The notes below the pieces were generated by a model. That model saw only the letters and a program-made list of their open reading frames with translations. It made no database searches and was not told the origin of the DNA. The translations under genes and the position numbers were made by a program. Of a stretch of DNA of 64,000 nt, positions 17,641 to 25,599 are shown one piece after another (the first letter of the stretch is position 1; each line of letters starts with the position of its first letter). The DNA comes from Acinetobacter sp. YWS30-1 (GTDB taxonomy: Bacteria; Pseudomonadota; Gammaproteobacteria; Pseudomonadales; Moraxellaceae), in contig NZ_CP114606.1 of assembly GCF_033558715.1 (NCBI RefSeq), positions 2,418,001 to 2,482,000 on the forward strand, in the 5' to 3' direction.

Positions 17641-18090
17641 ATGAATAAATCTAAATTAGGATTAATGCTCATTGCTACATTCATGACTGGGACCATTTAT
17701 GCACAAGACTTGACCGGGACATGGCAACAAATCGATGATAAGACTGGTTCACCCAAAGCACTGATTGAAATCCGTCAGGACAGCAATGGTACTTATGCCG
17801 GCAAAATTGTCAAAGTAACGCCTCGTCCAGGTTATACCCCACAAAAAACCTGTAATAAATGTCCTGCTCCTTATACCAATCAGCCGATCCTGGGGATGGA
17901 CGTACTGACAGGTTTAAAACAGGTCGGTGATAGCGTGAATTATGAAAAAGGTCGTGTGATTGATCCATTGACAGGTAAAATTTACGATGCCAAGGTTCGT
18001 CTGAGCAGCAACGGCAAACGTTTAACCCTACGCGGTTATGTGGGTGTATCTGCTCTGGGTCGTAGCCAAACCTGGATTCGTCAGGAATAA
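17641..18090 (+). CDS. DUF2147 secreted protein, paralog 2
   Basis: 149 residues. The signal peptide ends near 'TGTIYA|QDLTG'. The mature domain has the same order as paralog 1: 'GTWQQIDDKTGSPKALIEI', 'TPRPGYTPQKTCNKCPAPYTNQPILGMDVLTGLK', 'KGRVIDPLTGKIYDAKVRLSS', 'LRGYVGVSALGRSQTW'. It is closer to paralog 3 than to paralog 1 in the central part. It has its own terminator at 18107-18134. Confidence 0.88.
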   Translation: MNKSKLGLMLIATFMTGTIYAQDLTGTWQQIDDKTGSPKALIEIRQDSNGTYAGKIVKVTPRPGYTPQKTCNKCPAPYTNQPILGMDVLTGLKQVGDSVNYEKGRVIDPLTGKIYDAKVRLSSNGKRLTLRGYVGVSALGRSQTWIRQE

Positions 18091-18106
18091 GTTCACACTT
18101 TTTCTC

Positions 18107-18134
18107 AAAGCTGCCAAACAGGCAGCTTTTTTTA
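18107..18134 (+). terminator. Rho-independent terminator after DUF2147 paralog 2
   Basis: AAAGCTGCC, loop AAACA, GGCAGCTTT followed by more T's. It separates paralog 2 from paralog 3, so they are separate units. Confidence 0.85.
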
Positions 18135-18221
18135 TAAATTTAATTCCATGTTTTTAATTATTTATTGACTATTTGTGCAATCTTCCTAACATGTGCGGGT
18201 AATAATGAAAAGTTCTTTGGA

Positions 18222-18677
18222 ATGATGGATATGTTAAAGAAGATATTCCTTGCCACATTGACTACAGGATTCATGATGAACCTGTGGGCTCAAGATATTA
18301 GCGGAACCTGGCAACAAATTGATGATAAAACTGGAGCAGCAAAAGCCATCATTGTCATCGAAAAAGAAGCAAATAATACTTACTCAGGCAAGATTGCGAA
18401 AATCACGCCACGTCCAGGTTATACACCACGCGAAAAATGTAATAAATGTCCAGCCCCTTATACCGATCAACCGATTTTAGGCATGACTATTCTAAAAGGC
18501 CTGAAACACGTTGAAGGCACCAAAAATTATGAAAAAGGTCGTGTCATTGATCCATTGGCAGGTAAAATTTATGATGCCAAGGTTCGTCTAAACAATACCG
18601 GCAAGCGTTTAACGCTACGTGCCAGTATGGGCGTTTCAGTTCTGGGTCGCAACCAGACCTGGATTCGCGCAGACTAA
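18222..18677 (+). CDS. DUF2147 secreted protein, paralog 3
   Basis: About 151 residues from the ATG at 18222; ATGs at 18225 and 18231 are also possible, and 18231 ('MLKKIFLATLTTGFMMNLWA') gives the most typical signal peptide. The mature domain repeats the family pattern 'ISGTWQQIDDKTGAAKAIIVIEK', 'CNKCPAPYTDQPILGMTILKGLK', 'KGRVIDPLAGKIYDAKVRL'. The last part has drifted ('LRASMGVSVLGRNQTW'). Its terminator was interrupted by the second IS4-family element. Confidence 0.87.
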   Translation: MMDMLKKIFLATLTTGFMMNLWAQDISGTWQQIDDKTGAAKAIIVIEKEANNTYSGKIAKITPRPGYTPREKCNKCPAPYTDQPILGMTILKGLKHVEGTKNYEKGRVIDPLAGKIYDAKVRLNNTGKRLTLRASMGVSVLGRNQTWIRAD

Positions 18678-18698
18678 TGATCAGCACATAAAAAAGCC

Positions 18699-18709
18699 AC
18701 GTTGAACGT
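18699..18709. repeat. Left 11-bp target-site duplication of the second IS4-family element
   Basis: ACGTTGAACGT, itself a perfect palindrome around a central G, is repeated at 20101-20111. The left copy is preceded by AAAAAGCC and the right copy followed by GGCTTTTTT, the two sides of a former terminator. Confidence 0.88.
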
Positions 18710-20100
18710 TAATGCCAGTCAGTTAAGAGATTGACTGGCTTTTTCTTGGGTATTTTTGAGGTTTTCCTTTTACAACCCTTGGATAACTCCTCACTCTTCT
18801 CTCAGGTATAACATACCGATTAGATTTCTCCATTAAACTTTCCAGATGTTTGGGGAGATTACCTGCAGAAGCCAAAGAGTCGAATCTGAGTAAATTAAGA
18901 AGGGCAATAGATGCAATATGAAAACTGATTCTCAAAGGACTTACTTTAGCTCGTTGAGCCATATGTTTCATTTGTCGTCTCAGAACATTATAGGCAATCA
19001 AGACACCCCATAATTCTTGATAAATTAAGTCTGGTTGCTTGCTTCTTAAGAGCTTACCTTTCTGCAAATTGCTTTTAATTTCTCGGTAACACATTTCAAT
19101 TTCCCAACGCTGAGCATATAACTTTGCCAAGGCTATAAGTGGGTATGTCTTTGAATCTAATAATGAAGTAATGTAACGTCTGATTTTTCCTGCCTGCTCA
19201 ACTTCAATCAAACGTGCCTCCCAATAATCCCCTAACGTTGGGTTAAGCTTCTTGGCTCTAGGTGATATTGGCATCCTGATATGAAAATCATGTGGGGAAT
19301 TCCGTTTAATAATTTCATAACGTAAATTATCTTTTGCTCGCATCAGCCAATGACTTGATTCTGCACGTGTTTGCCACCCTATTAGAAAATCAGCAGAGAA
19401 ATAAGCTCGATCAAATAATGTAATACTTTGTGCTGGAGGAGATAATTGATTTGCTAATGTGAGTTCACCCTGATCCATACTGCCTATTTGGGCATCTATG
19501 ATTTCATGGGTATTGGTATTGACTAGGCACGTGGCTCTCACTTGTGGGTAAGGTGCTACAGCAGTTTTACCTTTAGATGAGCCAAAATGATTAAAGTTCT
19601 CTTCGGTCAGCGGCATAGACCAAACCACCCCATCAACAGCACATATGCTAAGTCCTTGAAAGTTTGAATATTGTTGCTGTGTTTCATCAAACCATGCTTG
19701 GCTGAGCAGAGAGAATAAGGTACTTAAAGGCTCTTGTCCTAAACGTTGTCGTGCTTGGACTGCTGCACTAGGAACACAATATTCTGTTGTACCAAACACG
19801 AGGTTTAATTGCTCTACAACATAGCTGATGGGTTGATTTCGAAACAAGGCAAGCCCAATAACAAGCCAAACCACATGCTCAGCAGGTAATTTTCTCCTTC
19901 TGATTGATGCCTTACCTGTTTGATGCAGGCTTGTTTCAATCCAATTTAAATCAATAAGTTCACAAAAATGGTTGAGTGATGGGAGAGAATGTTCAAGAGT
20001 GGATTCTAAATGTTCAGATAAAGACATAAAAAAATGAGCGTATTTACATACACTCATTTTTACTACATTTTACTAAAATTTGCTTAACTGACTGGCATTA
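18710..20100 (-). mobile_element. IS4-family insertion sequence (second type, 1391 bp)
   Basis: Perfect 18-bp terminal inverted repeats, TAATGCCAGTCAGTTAAG at both ends, are flanked by the 11-bp direct repeat ACGTTGAACGT. One transposase gene lies on the minus strand. Removing the element and one repeat copy restores a 7-bp stem hairpin (GCCACGT/ACGTGGC, loop TGA) with A- and T-runs. That hairpin served as a bidirectional terminator between DUF2147 paralog 3 and apaH. The ends and transposase differ from the element at 4038-5304. Confidence 0.92.
18723..20057 (-). CDS. IS4-family DDE transposase (with IS4-type N-terminal domain)
   Basis: This 444-residue transposase appears full length. The N-terminal domain ('LPAEHVVWLVIGLALFRNQPISYVVEQL') is the PF13006-like IS4 N-terminus. 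The catalytic D's are in 'CAVDGVVWSM' and 'LFDRAYFSADF'. The YREK motif is 'YAQRWEIEMCYREIK' with exact spacing. An in-frame ATG at 20027 ('MSLSEHLEST') is an alternative start. The gene runs in the same direction as apaH, so read-through from the pdxA-rsmA-apaH unit could express it. Confidence 0.9.
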   Translation of the reverse strand: MSVCKYAHFFMSLSEHLESTLEHSLPSLNHFCELIDLNWIETSLHQTGKASIRRRKLPAEHVVWLVIGLALFRNQPISYVVEQLNLVFGTTEYCVPSAAVQARQRLGQEPLSTLFSLLSQAWFDETQQQYSNFQGLSICAVDGVVWSMPLTEENFNHFGSSKGKTAVAPYPQVRATCLVNTNTHEIIDAQIGSMDQGELTLANQLSPPAQSITLFDRAYFSADFLIGWQTRAESSHWLMRAKDNLRYEIIKRNSPHDFHIRMPISPRAKKLNPTLGDYWEARLIEVEQAGKIRRYITSLLDSKTYPLIALAKLYAQRWEIEMCYREIKSNLQKGKLLRSKQPDLIYQELWGVLIAYNVLRRQMKHMAQRAKVSPLRISFHIASIALLNLLRFDSLASAGNLPKHLESLMEKSNRYVIPERRVRSYPRVVKGKPQKYPRKSQSIS

Positions 20101-20111
20101 ACGTTGAACGT
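20101..20111. repeat. Right 11-bp target-site duplication of the second IS4-family element
   Basis: Second copy of ACGTTGAACGT, followed by GGCTTTTTT. Confidence 0.88.
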
Positions 20112-20133
20112 GGCTTTTTTAGCTTTGAATTTT

Positions 20134-20979
20134 TTAAAATACCGGATTATCGACAGCGAACATTTGCTGGTCTTCCAGTCGATAAGCCATCAGCTGATTA
20201 CCCCAGACACAACCACCATCGACATTCTGAATTCGCTCAGAAATGGTTTTACCCTGTAAGGCAGCCCAATGCCCAAATACAATTTGATGGGTTGCGGCAG
20301 TTTTCGATTCAAATTCAAACCAGGGCTTAAAGCCTTCCGGCATTGGATCATTCAGAGAGTCTTTAAAACTGTATTCTAAACGTCCTTCTGTATCGGTTAA
20401 ACGCATCCGGGTCAGGTAATTCACGATACAGCGTGTACGCTCATGACCTTCTAATTCATCTGACCAGAGTGTAGGCTCTTTCCCAAACATTTCCTTTAAG
20501 AAAGTATCCACCACCTCAAAATCATCATGGGCAATAATGGCTTCTACTTCTTTAGCCAATTCAGCCGTCTTGGCTGCATCCCAGATATTGGGAATACCGG
20601 CATGGGTCAGTACCGTCTGTTCATTCGGAAACAGACACATCGGCTGTTTACGGATCCAGTCAATTAACTCATCACTGTCGATCGCATCAATCACATCACG
20701 GACATTATCCTTGTCTTTAATCGGCTTAATACCGCGTGCATAAGCCAGCAAAGTCAGGTCATGATTACCCAGCACTGTTGCCGCCACGCCATTATCGACA
20801 AGCTTTTTAATGAAGCGTAATGCACCCAGCGAGTTTTCCCCTCTAGCCACCAGATCACCAGCAAACCAGACAAAGTCCTGATCAGAATCAAAACGGATTT
20901 CTTTCAGCAGTGCCTTCAAGGCTTCAAAACAGCCTTGTACATCACCAATCACATAATTGTATCGAACAGTGCGGGTCAT
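20134..20979 (-). CDS. apaH: Symmetrical bis(5'-nucleosyl)-tetraphosphatase ApaH
   Basis: 281 residues. It hydrolyses Ap4A to two ADP and also removes Np4 caps from RNA. Metallophosphatase motifs are 'VIGDVQGCFE' (GDxxG), 'WFAGDLVARGENS' (the usual GDLVNRGP-type motif, altered at the end), 'VLGNHDLTLLA' (GNHD) and 'LTHAGIPNIWD'. The C-terminus has 'FGHWAALQG' and 'VDGGCVWGNQL'. It is the last gene of pdxA-rsmA-apaH, five bases after rsmA. The apaG gene found between rsmA and apaH in E. coli is absent here. Confidence 0.95.
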   Translation of the reverse strand: MTRTVRYNYVIGDVQGCFEALKALLKEIRFDSDQDFVWFAGDLVARGENSLGALRFIKKLVDNGVAATVLGNHDLTLLAYARGIKPIKDKDNVRDVIDAIDSDELIDWIRKQPMCLFPNEQTVLTHAGIPNIWDAAKTAELAKEVEAIIAHDDFEVVDTFLKEMFGKEPTLWSDELEGHERTRCIVNYLTRMRLTDTEGRLEYSFKDSLNDPMPEGFKPWFEFESKTAATHQIVFGHWAALQGKTISERIQNVDGGCVWGNQLMAYRLEDQQMFAVDNPVF

Positions 20980-20984
20980 TATTT

Positions 20985-21803
20985 TTAAGCTACCATTTGA
21001 TCAGATAAAGCCACAAATTGGGCAAGTGACAGTATCTCTGGACGTGCCATTGGATCCACACCTGCCTTTTCAAAACCATCTTCAACCAGCATCCCTTTCA
21101 GGCTATTACGCAAAGTCTTACGGCGCTGGGTAAATACATGCGATACCAGATGAGCCAAAGCTTTTTCATTTTTTGCCACGATCGGTTTTACATCGTACGG
21201 CTCCAAACGGAACACGGCAGACGTCACTTTTGGTGGCGGATTGAAAGAGCCTGGCGGCACTTCAAACAGGAAAGTCGGTTTGCAGTAATACTGGATCATG
21301 ACCGACAAACGACCATATTCTTTGGTATTTGGTGAAGCTGTAATACGATCGACCACTTCTTTTTGCAGCATGAAGTGCATGTCTTTGACTTTGTCACCAA
21401 ATTCCAGGAGATGGAACAACAGCGGTGTCGAAATGTTATAAGGCAGGTTTCCGACTACACGTAACGGACGACCTTCTTCAAACAAATTGGTGAAATCGTA
21501 TTTCAGCGCATCTGTTTCAATAATGGTTAAACGTTCAGGATGCGGCACACGACCCGGCAAACCAGCGGCCAAGTCACGGTCCAGCTCAAGTACGGTCAAG
21601 GCATCACATTCACCAATTAAAGGAGATGTCAAAGCAGCCAGACCCGGACCAATTTCAACAATATTTTCGCCTGCACGCGGATTTACGGAACGCACAATTT
21701 TGGCAATGACACGTTGGTCATGTAAGAAGTTTTGACCAAAACGCTTACGCGTGTGATGCCCTTCATCTTTTGGGTTTAAGGCATTAATCTGATACATAGA
21801 CAT
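20985..21803 (-). CDS. rsmA: 16S rRNA dimethyladenosine transferase RsmA (KsgA)
   Basis: About 272 residues from the ATG at 21803 (an ATG at 21797 is an alternative). It dimethylates the two adjacent adenines near the 3' end of 16S rRNA. Motifs: 'RFGQNFLHD', SAM-binding 'VEIGPGLAALT', 'LELDRDLA' and the catalytic 'VVGNLPYNISTPLLFHLL' (NLPY). The C-terminal KsgA domain ends '...LSLAQFVALSDQM'. It lies between pdxA and apaH in a compact operon. Confidence 0.96.
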   Translation of the reverse strand: MSMYQINALNPKDEGHHTRKRFGQNFLHDQRVIAKIVRSVNPRAGENIVEIGPGLAALTSPLIGECDALTVLELDRDLAAGLPGRVPHPERLTIIETDALKYDFTNLFEEGRPLRVVGNLPYNISTPLLFHLLEFGDKVKDMHFMLQKEVVDRITASPNTKEYGRLSVMIQYYCKPTFLFEVPPGSFNPPPKVTSAVFRLEPYDVKPIVAKNEKALAHLVSHVFTQRRKTLRNSLKGMLVEDGFEKAGVDPMARPEILSLAQFVALSDQMVA

Positions 21804-21827
21804 TTCCAACGTGTAATAAAGACGAGA

Positions 21828-22796
21828 TCATTGACGCGCTAAATCCAGCGCCAAGTCCACAGCCACATGTAAGCTTGAGCTTTTCGCAAGGCCTGTACCT
21901 GCGAGGGAGAGTGCTGTGCCGTGATCGACAGAAGTTCGGATAAACGGTAAGCCCAAAGTAATATTGATGGCTTCACCAAAGCCCTGAGATTTTAACACAG
22001 GTAAACCCTGATCGTGATACATCGCCAGAACAGCATCGGCATCTTTCAAATTTTCAGGGGTAAATAAAGTATCTGCAGGCAGGCTCAGGCTCATATTGAT
22101 ACCCTGAGCGCGATAGCTTTCAAGCGCAGGATTGATCACTTCAATCTCTTCCATCCCCAGATAACCGCCCTCACCTGCGTGTGGATTTAAACCGCAGACC
22201 AGAATATGCGGATGTTCAATTTTGAATTTGGATTTCAGGTCATGAATCAGGATATCAATCACCTGATGCAGGCGTTCCGGAGTAATCGCATCAGCAACTG
22301 CACGAAGTGGAAGATGTGTGGTTGCTAAAGCCACGCGCAAGGTTTTGGTTGCTAACATCATCACCACACGCGGTACACCTGCAAATTCCTGGTAATACTC
22401 GGTATGACCGCTAAAATGGATGCCTGCATCGTTAATTACCGACTTTTGCACTGGTGCAGTCGCTACACCCACGCTTTTATTCGTCATAGCATATTCAGCT
22501 GAACGACGTAGCTGCTCCAGTACATAAGCGGCATTATGGCTATTCAGCTGTCCTAGTACTACCGGCTCTTTTAAAGGCACATGCTCGACATAAAGCTGAC
22601 TTTTTTCTGAAGAAATCGTTTGCCCTGTATATTCAATCAGTTCAACCAGAAGTTTTAACTGCTGTGCCCGTTGACGGAGCATTTCCAGATCGGCAAGTAC
22701 CACCAATGGACGTTCATCAATACGATCCGCCAGACTCAGGCAGATATCTGGACCAATTCCGGCAGGTTCACCACTGGTAATATATAAAGGCAGCAT
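21828..22796 (-). CDS. pdxA: 4-hydroxythreonine-4-phosphate dehydrogenase PdxA
   Basis: About 322 residues from the ATG at 22796 ('MLPLYITSGEPAGIGPDI'), which matches the usual PdxA start; the longer frame to 22817 is unlikely. It oxidises 4-hydroxythreonine 4-phosphate in de novo pyridoxal phosphate synthesis. Family motifs: 'SGEPAGIGPD', 'ATAPVQKSVINDAGIHFSGH' (metal-binding His), 'GLNPHAGEGGYLG', 'ADTLF', 'MYHDQGLPVLK' and 'RTSVDHGTALSLAG'. It is first in the operon with rsmA and apaH. Confidence 0.96.
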   Translation of the reverse strand: MLPLYITSGEPAGIGPDICLSLADRIDERPLVVLADLEMLRQRAQQLKLLVELIEYTGQTISSEKSQLYVEHVPLKEPVVLGQLNSHNAAYVLEQLRRSAEYAMTNKSVGVATAPVQKSVINDAGIHFSGHTEYYQEFAGVPRVVMMLATKTLRVALATTHLPLRAVADAITPERLHQVIDILIHDLKSKFKIEHPHILVCGLNPHAGEGGYLGMEEIEVINPALESYRAQGINMSLSLPADTLFTPENLKDADAVLAMYHDQGLPVLKSQGFGEAINITLGLPFIRTSVDHGTALSLAGTGLAKSSSLHVAVDLALDLARQ

Positions 22797-23331
22797 GACT
22801 TTCTTCTGTATTATCAATTGTCCTTATTTTAGTACAAATTTCACAGGGAAAGTTTTAGATAAAGGTTTAGATGATGTTTATTCAAATAATACTATACCTT
22901 TCTCATTATATTAAAGAAAGATAAACCGGACGGACGTCAATAAATCCTATAAAGAGTTTCAGGCAATCATCTCAACACTCGACACGTTTAGCTTTTGGCA
23001 TTTTCAGGGAGGATTGTCTCAAGTTTAGAAAGTAAACCTAAGCAGAATCGAAGACGGGCCATTTGCTAAAGAAATACATATTAAAAAACAGGTGAATCCA
23101 TTCATACAAAGATGTGCCCCCTAGTCTTAGATCCGTTTTATTATTTAATGATTAATCATATGGGCTTATAGGCTAAAAATCCTACTGGTCATTCATTGAA
23201 AGACGTTGTAAAATACAGCGCTTGAAATTTTATATTTTCATTGTGGTTCTCCCGGCTTTCGGGTAGAATTCGGTCTCCTTTTGTTTGGACAGCTTCCATA
23301 GTCCAAACCAACTATAATAGGTAGTGGTTTA
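22797..23331. other. 535-base gap: divergent pdxA and rplM promoter/leader region
   Basis: No supported gene. The sequence is AT-rich. Near rplM it contains two small hairpins: CCCG-GCTTT-CGGG at 23251-23263, and TTTGGAC/GTCCAAA with a 10-base loop at 23284-23307, the latter about 25 bases before the rplM start. These could shape the rplM-rpsI leader, but I cannot tie them to a known ribosomal-protein leader class. Confidence 0.5.
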
Positions 23332-23760
23332 ATGAAAACTCTCAGCGCTAAGCCAGCTGAAGTTCAACACGACTGGTACGTTGTTGATGCTTCTGGCAAA
23401 ACTTTAGGTCGTCTCGCGACTGAAATCGCTCGTCGTTTACGCGGTAAGCATAAAACTTCTTATACTCCTCACGTTGACACTGGTGATTACATCGTTGTTA
23501 TCAATGCTGAGCAAGTCCAAGTGACTGGTAACAAATCACTTGACAAGAAATACTATCGCCATACTGGTTTCCCTGGTGGTATTCGTGAAACTAATTTTGA
23601 AAAATTAGTTGCTCACAAACCAGAAGAAATTTTCCAACGCGCTGTAAAAGGCATGTTGCCAAAAGGTCCTCTTGGTTATGCAATGATCAAAAAAATGAAA
23701 GTGTACGCTGGTACTGAGCATCCACATACTGCTCAACAGCCACAAGTTTTGGACATCTAA
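23332..23760 (+). CDS. rplM: 50S ribosomal protein L13
   Basis: 142 residues, the standard length. It starts '[41 protein letters not shown]', contains '[14 protein letters not shown]' and '[12 protein letters not shown]', and ends '[15 protein letters not shown]'. L13 is an early-assembly protein of the large subunit. It is followed 12 bases later by rpsI, the conserved pair in most bacteria. Confidence 0.98.
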   Translation: MKTLSAKPAEVQHDWYVVDASGKTLGRLATEIARRLRGKHKTSYTPHVDTGDYIVVINAEQVQVTGNKSLDKKYYRHTGFPGGIRETNFEKLVAHKPEEIFQRAVKGMLPKGPLGYAMIKKMKVYAGTEHPHTAQQPQVLDI

Positions 23761-23772
23761 GGGATACAGCAC

Positions 23773-24159
23773 ATGGCTACTAACTATGGTACAGGTCGCC
23801 GTAAGACCGCAACTGCACGTGTTTTCCTATCTGCTGGTACTGGTAAACTCGTAATCAACAACCGTTCTTTAGAACAATACTTCGGTCGTGAGACTGCTCG
23901 TATGGTTGTTCGTCAACCTCTTGAACTTCTTGAAGCGACTGAGAAATATGACCTTTACATCACTGTTGCTGGTGGTGGTATCGGTGGTCAAGCAGGCGCT
24001 ATCCGTCACGGTATTACTCGTGCACTGATCGCTTCTGACGAAACTCTTAAACCTGCTCTTCGTCAAGCTGGTTTCGTTACTCGTGATGCTCGTGAAGTTG
24101 AACGTAAGAAACTTGGTTTACGTAAAGCTCGTAAACGTCCTCAATTCTCTAAACGTTAA
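23773..24159 (+). CDS. rpsI: 30S ribosomal protein S9
   Basis: 128 residues. Begins '[19 protein letters not shown]', contains '[19 protein letters not shown]', and ends in the basic tail '[14 protein letters not shown]' that reaches the P-site tRNA. Second gene of the rplM-rpsI operon, closed by a strong terminator. Confidence 0.98.
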   Translation: MATNYGTGRRKTATARVFLSAGTGKLVINNRSLEQYFGRETARMVVRQPLELLEATEKYDLYITVAGGGIGGQAGAIRHGITRALIASDETLKPALRQAGFVTRDAREVERKKLGLRKARKRPQFSKR

Positions 24160-24178
24160 TTCGTTTACCGAATCGGAC

Positions 24179-24210
24179 AAAAAACCCTGGTGTATACCAG
24201 GGTTTTTTTA
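24179..24210 (+). terminator. Rho-independent terminator of rplM-rpsI
   Basis: AAAACCCTGG, short loop, CCAGGGTTTT and a T-run. Confidence 0.88.
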
Positions 24211-24246
24211 TGGCTTGAAAATGACCACTTAATATTATTTTTATTG

Positions 24247-24366
24247 TCATTGTTCATGCACATCCTTACCCCATACCCCTTCATGACACCAGAAGGATTT
24301 GGTCAGATAATAATTCGCAACACCGATGATAATAAACAGAATAATTAAGCCAAAATTCATGATCAT
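24247..24366 (-). CDS. Putative 39-residue membrane miniprotein
   Basis: A short minus-strand frame in the gap between rpsI and sspA. It has a strong ribosome site (AAAGGAG) nine bases before the ATG at 24366; a second ATG follows two codons later. The product starts with one hydrophobic helix ('NFGLIILFIIIGVANYYL') and ends in a short charged tail with one Cys and two His ('KSFWCHEGVWGKDVHEQ'). The ribosome site, helix and charged tail make it look real. I do not recognise it. Confidence 0.55.
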   Translation of the reverse strand: MIMNFGLIILFIIIGVANYYLTKSFWCHEGVWGKDVHEQ

Positions 24367-24491
24367 GTTGTTCTGCTCCTTTCATTTTTTTCTACTCTAC
24401 CCTGCCTTAGTCCAATTGGCTTTTTATGCTTCGTGCTTTTTAGGTTGATTTTTAGTATCCTAGTCTATTCATTAGAACTTAATCAGGATTT

Positions 24492-25160
24492 ATGTCAGTC
24501 GAAAGCGCGCCACTTCAAGGACTCACCTTATATAGCCATGCCGATGACTTTCGTTCCCATTGGATTCGCTACGTACTTGCCGAAAAGCAGATTAAATATA
24601 ACCTGATCCTGGTCGATAGCGATGATGAAGATCTGGCCAGCCTCAATCCTTATAACCAGCTGCCCATGCTGATTGAAAATGATTTAAAATTATTCAATAC
24701 CAGCATCATTTCCGAATATATAGACGATCGTTACCGCCAGAACAAGCTCTATGCAGATGCCCCCATGCCTCGTGCGGAACAGCGGCAATATATCTGGCGT
24801 TTTGAAAATGACTGGCTCAAACTGGCAGATATCATGCTATGCCATCCGGATACTCTGGACGCTGCAGCCAAAGTGAAGGCTCAAAAACAGTTGCATGATA
24901 TCCTGATTTCATTAACGCCCCTGTTCCAGCATTTTCCTTATTTTATGTCGGAACAATTCAGCATCTTAGATTGTATGCTGGCTCCCATTTTCATTCGACT
25001 CAAAAGCATGGGAGTAGAATTACCTCGACAACAATGTCGTCCATTTTATTTATATTGCCAACGAGTTTTTAGCCGTCCTGCATTTGCAAAATCCATGACC
25101 TTGCAGGAAAAAAACCGCTACCAAGAGCAAATCAAACCTGTAGAGAAACATCATGTCTGA
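24492..25160 (+). CDS. sspA: Stringent starvation protein A (SspA), GST-fold regulator
   Basis: 222 residues with a glutathione-S-transferase fold: N-terminal thioredoxin-like part 'LTLYSHADDFRSHWIRYVLAEKQI' through 'NPYNQLPMLIENDLKLFNTSIISEYIDDRY', then a helical C-terminal domain. SspA binds RNA polymerase and changes sigma-70 promoter use under starvation and acid stress. The GST catalytic residue is not conserved, as expected for SspA. It sits downstream of rplM-rpsI as in E. coli, and overlaps sspB by 8 bases. Confidence 0.9.
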   Translation: MSVESAPLQGLTLYSHADDFRSHWIRYVLAEKQIKYNLILVDSDDEDLASLNPYNQLPMLIENDLKLFNTSIISEYIDDRYRQNKLYADAPMPRAEQRQYIWRFENDWLKLADIMLCHPDTLDAAAKVKAQKQLHDILISLTPLFQHFPYFMSEQFSILDCMLAPIFIRLKSMGVELPRQQCRPFYLYCQRVFSRPAFAKSMTLQEKNRYQEQIKPVEKHHV

Positions 25161-25581
25161 ACAAGAATTCAACTTAAGTCCTACCCGTCCCTATATGGCA
25201 CGTGCAATCTATGAGTGGATTTGCGATAACAATATGACGCCTTATCTGCTGGTCGATGCTACACGTCCAAATACCATGGTACCCGAGCAGTTTATTAAAG
25301 ATGGCCAAATTGTCCTGAATATTGTGCCGCATGCAGTTCATGCGCTAAATATGGATAATGAAGCCATCACCTTCTCAGCACGTTTTGGTGGCGTATCACG
25401 TGATATCTATGTACCGATGGCAGCAGTCCTCGGGATCTATGCACGTGAAAATGGTCAAGGATTATTCTTTGATCCAAATGAATATGAGCATACACAAAGT
25501 GATGAAGATGCTTTAAAATCAAGCACTGAAGAACAGCCTGAACCCGCAAAGAAAAAACCAACCCTAAGGTTATTAGATTAA
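25153..25581 (+). CDS. sspB: ClpXP specificity-enhancing factor SspB
   Basis: 142 residues. The substrate-binding domain runs from 'SPTRPYMARAIYEWICDNNMTPYLLVDA' to 'FSARFGGVSRDIYVPMAAVLGIYARENGQGLFF'. A flexible acidic linker follows, and a C-terminal ClpX-docking tail ('KKPTLRLLD') similar to the XB motif of E. coli SspB. It tethers ssrA-tagged proteins to ClpXP. Translationally coupled to sspA. Confidence 0.95.
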   Translation: MSEQEFNLSPTRPYMARAIYEWICDNNMTPYLLVDATRPNTMVPEQFIKDGQIVLNIVPHAVHALNMDNEAITFSARFGGVSRDIYVPMAAVLGIYARENGQGLFFDPNEYEHTQSDEDALKSSTEEQPEPAKKKPTLRLLD

Positions 25582-25599
25582 AAATAATGGAGTAAGTGA

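Noticed and set aside
23251-23307. Riboswitch or classical ribosomal-protein leader before rplM
   Set aside because: Only two small hairpins are visible; I cannot match them to a known leader class, so they are listed only as part of the gap.
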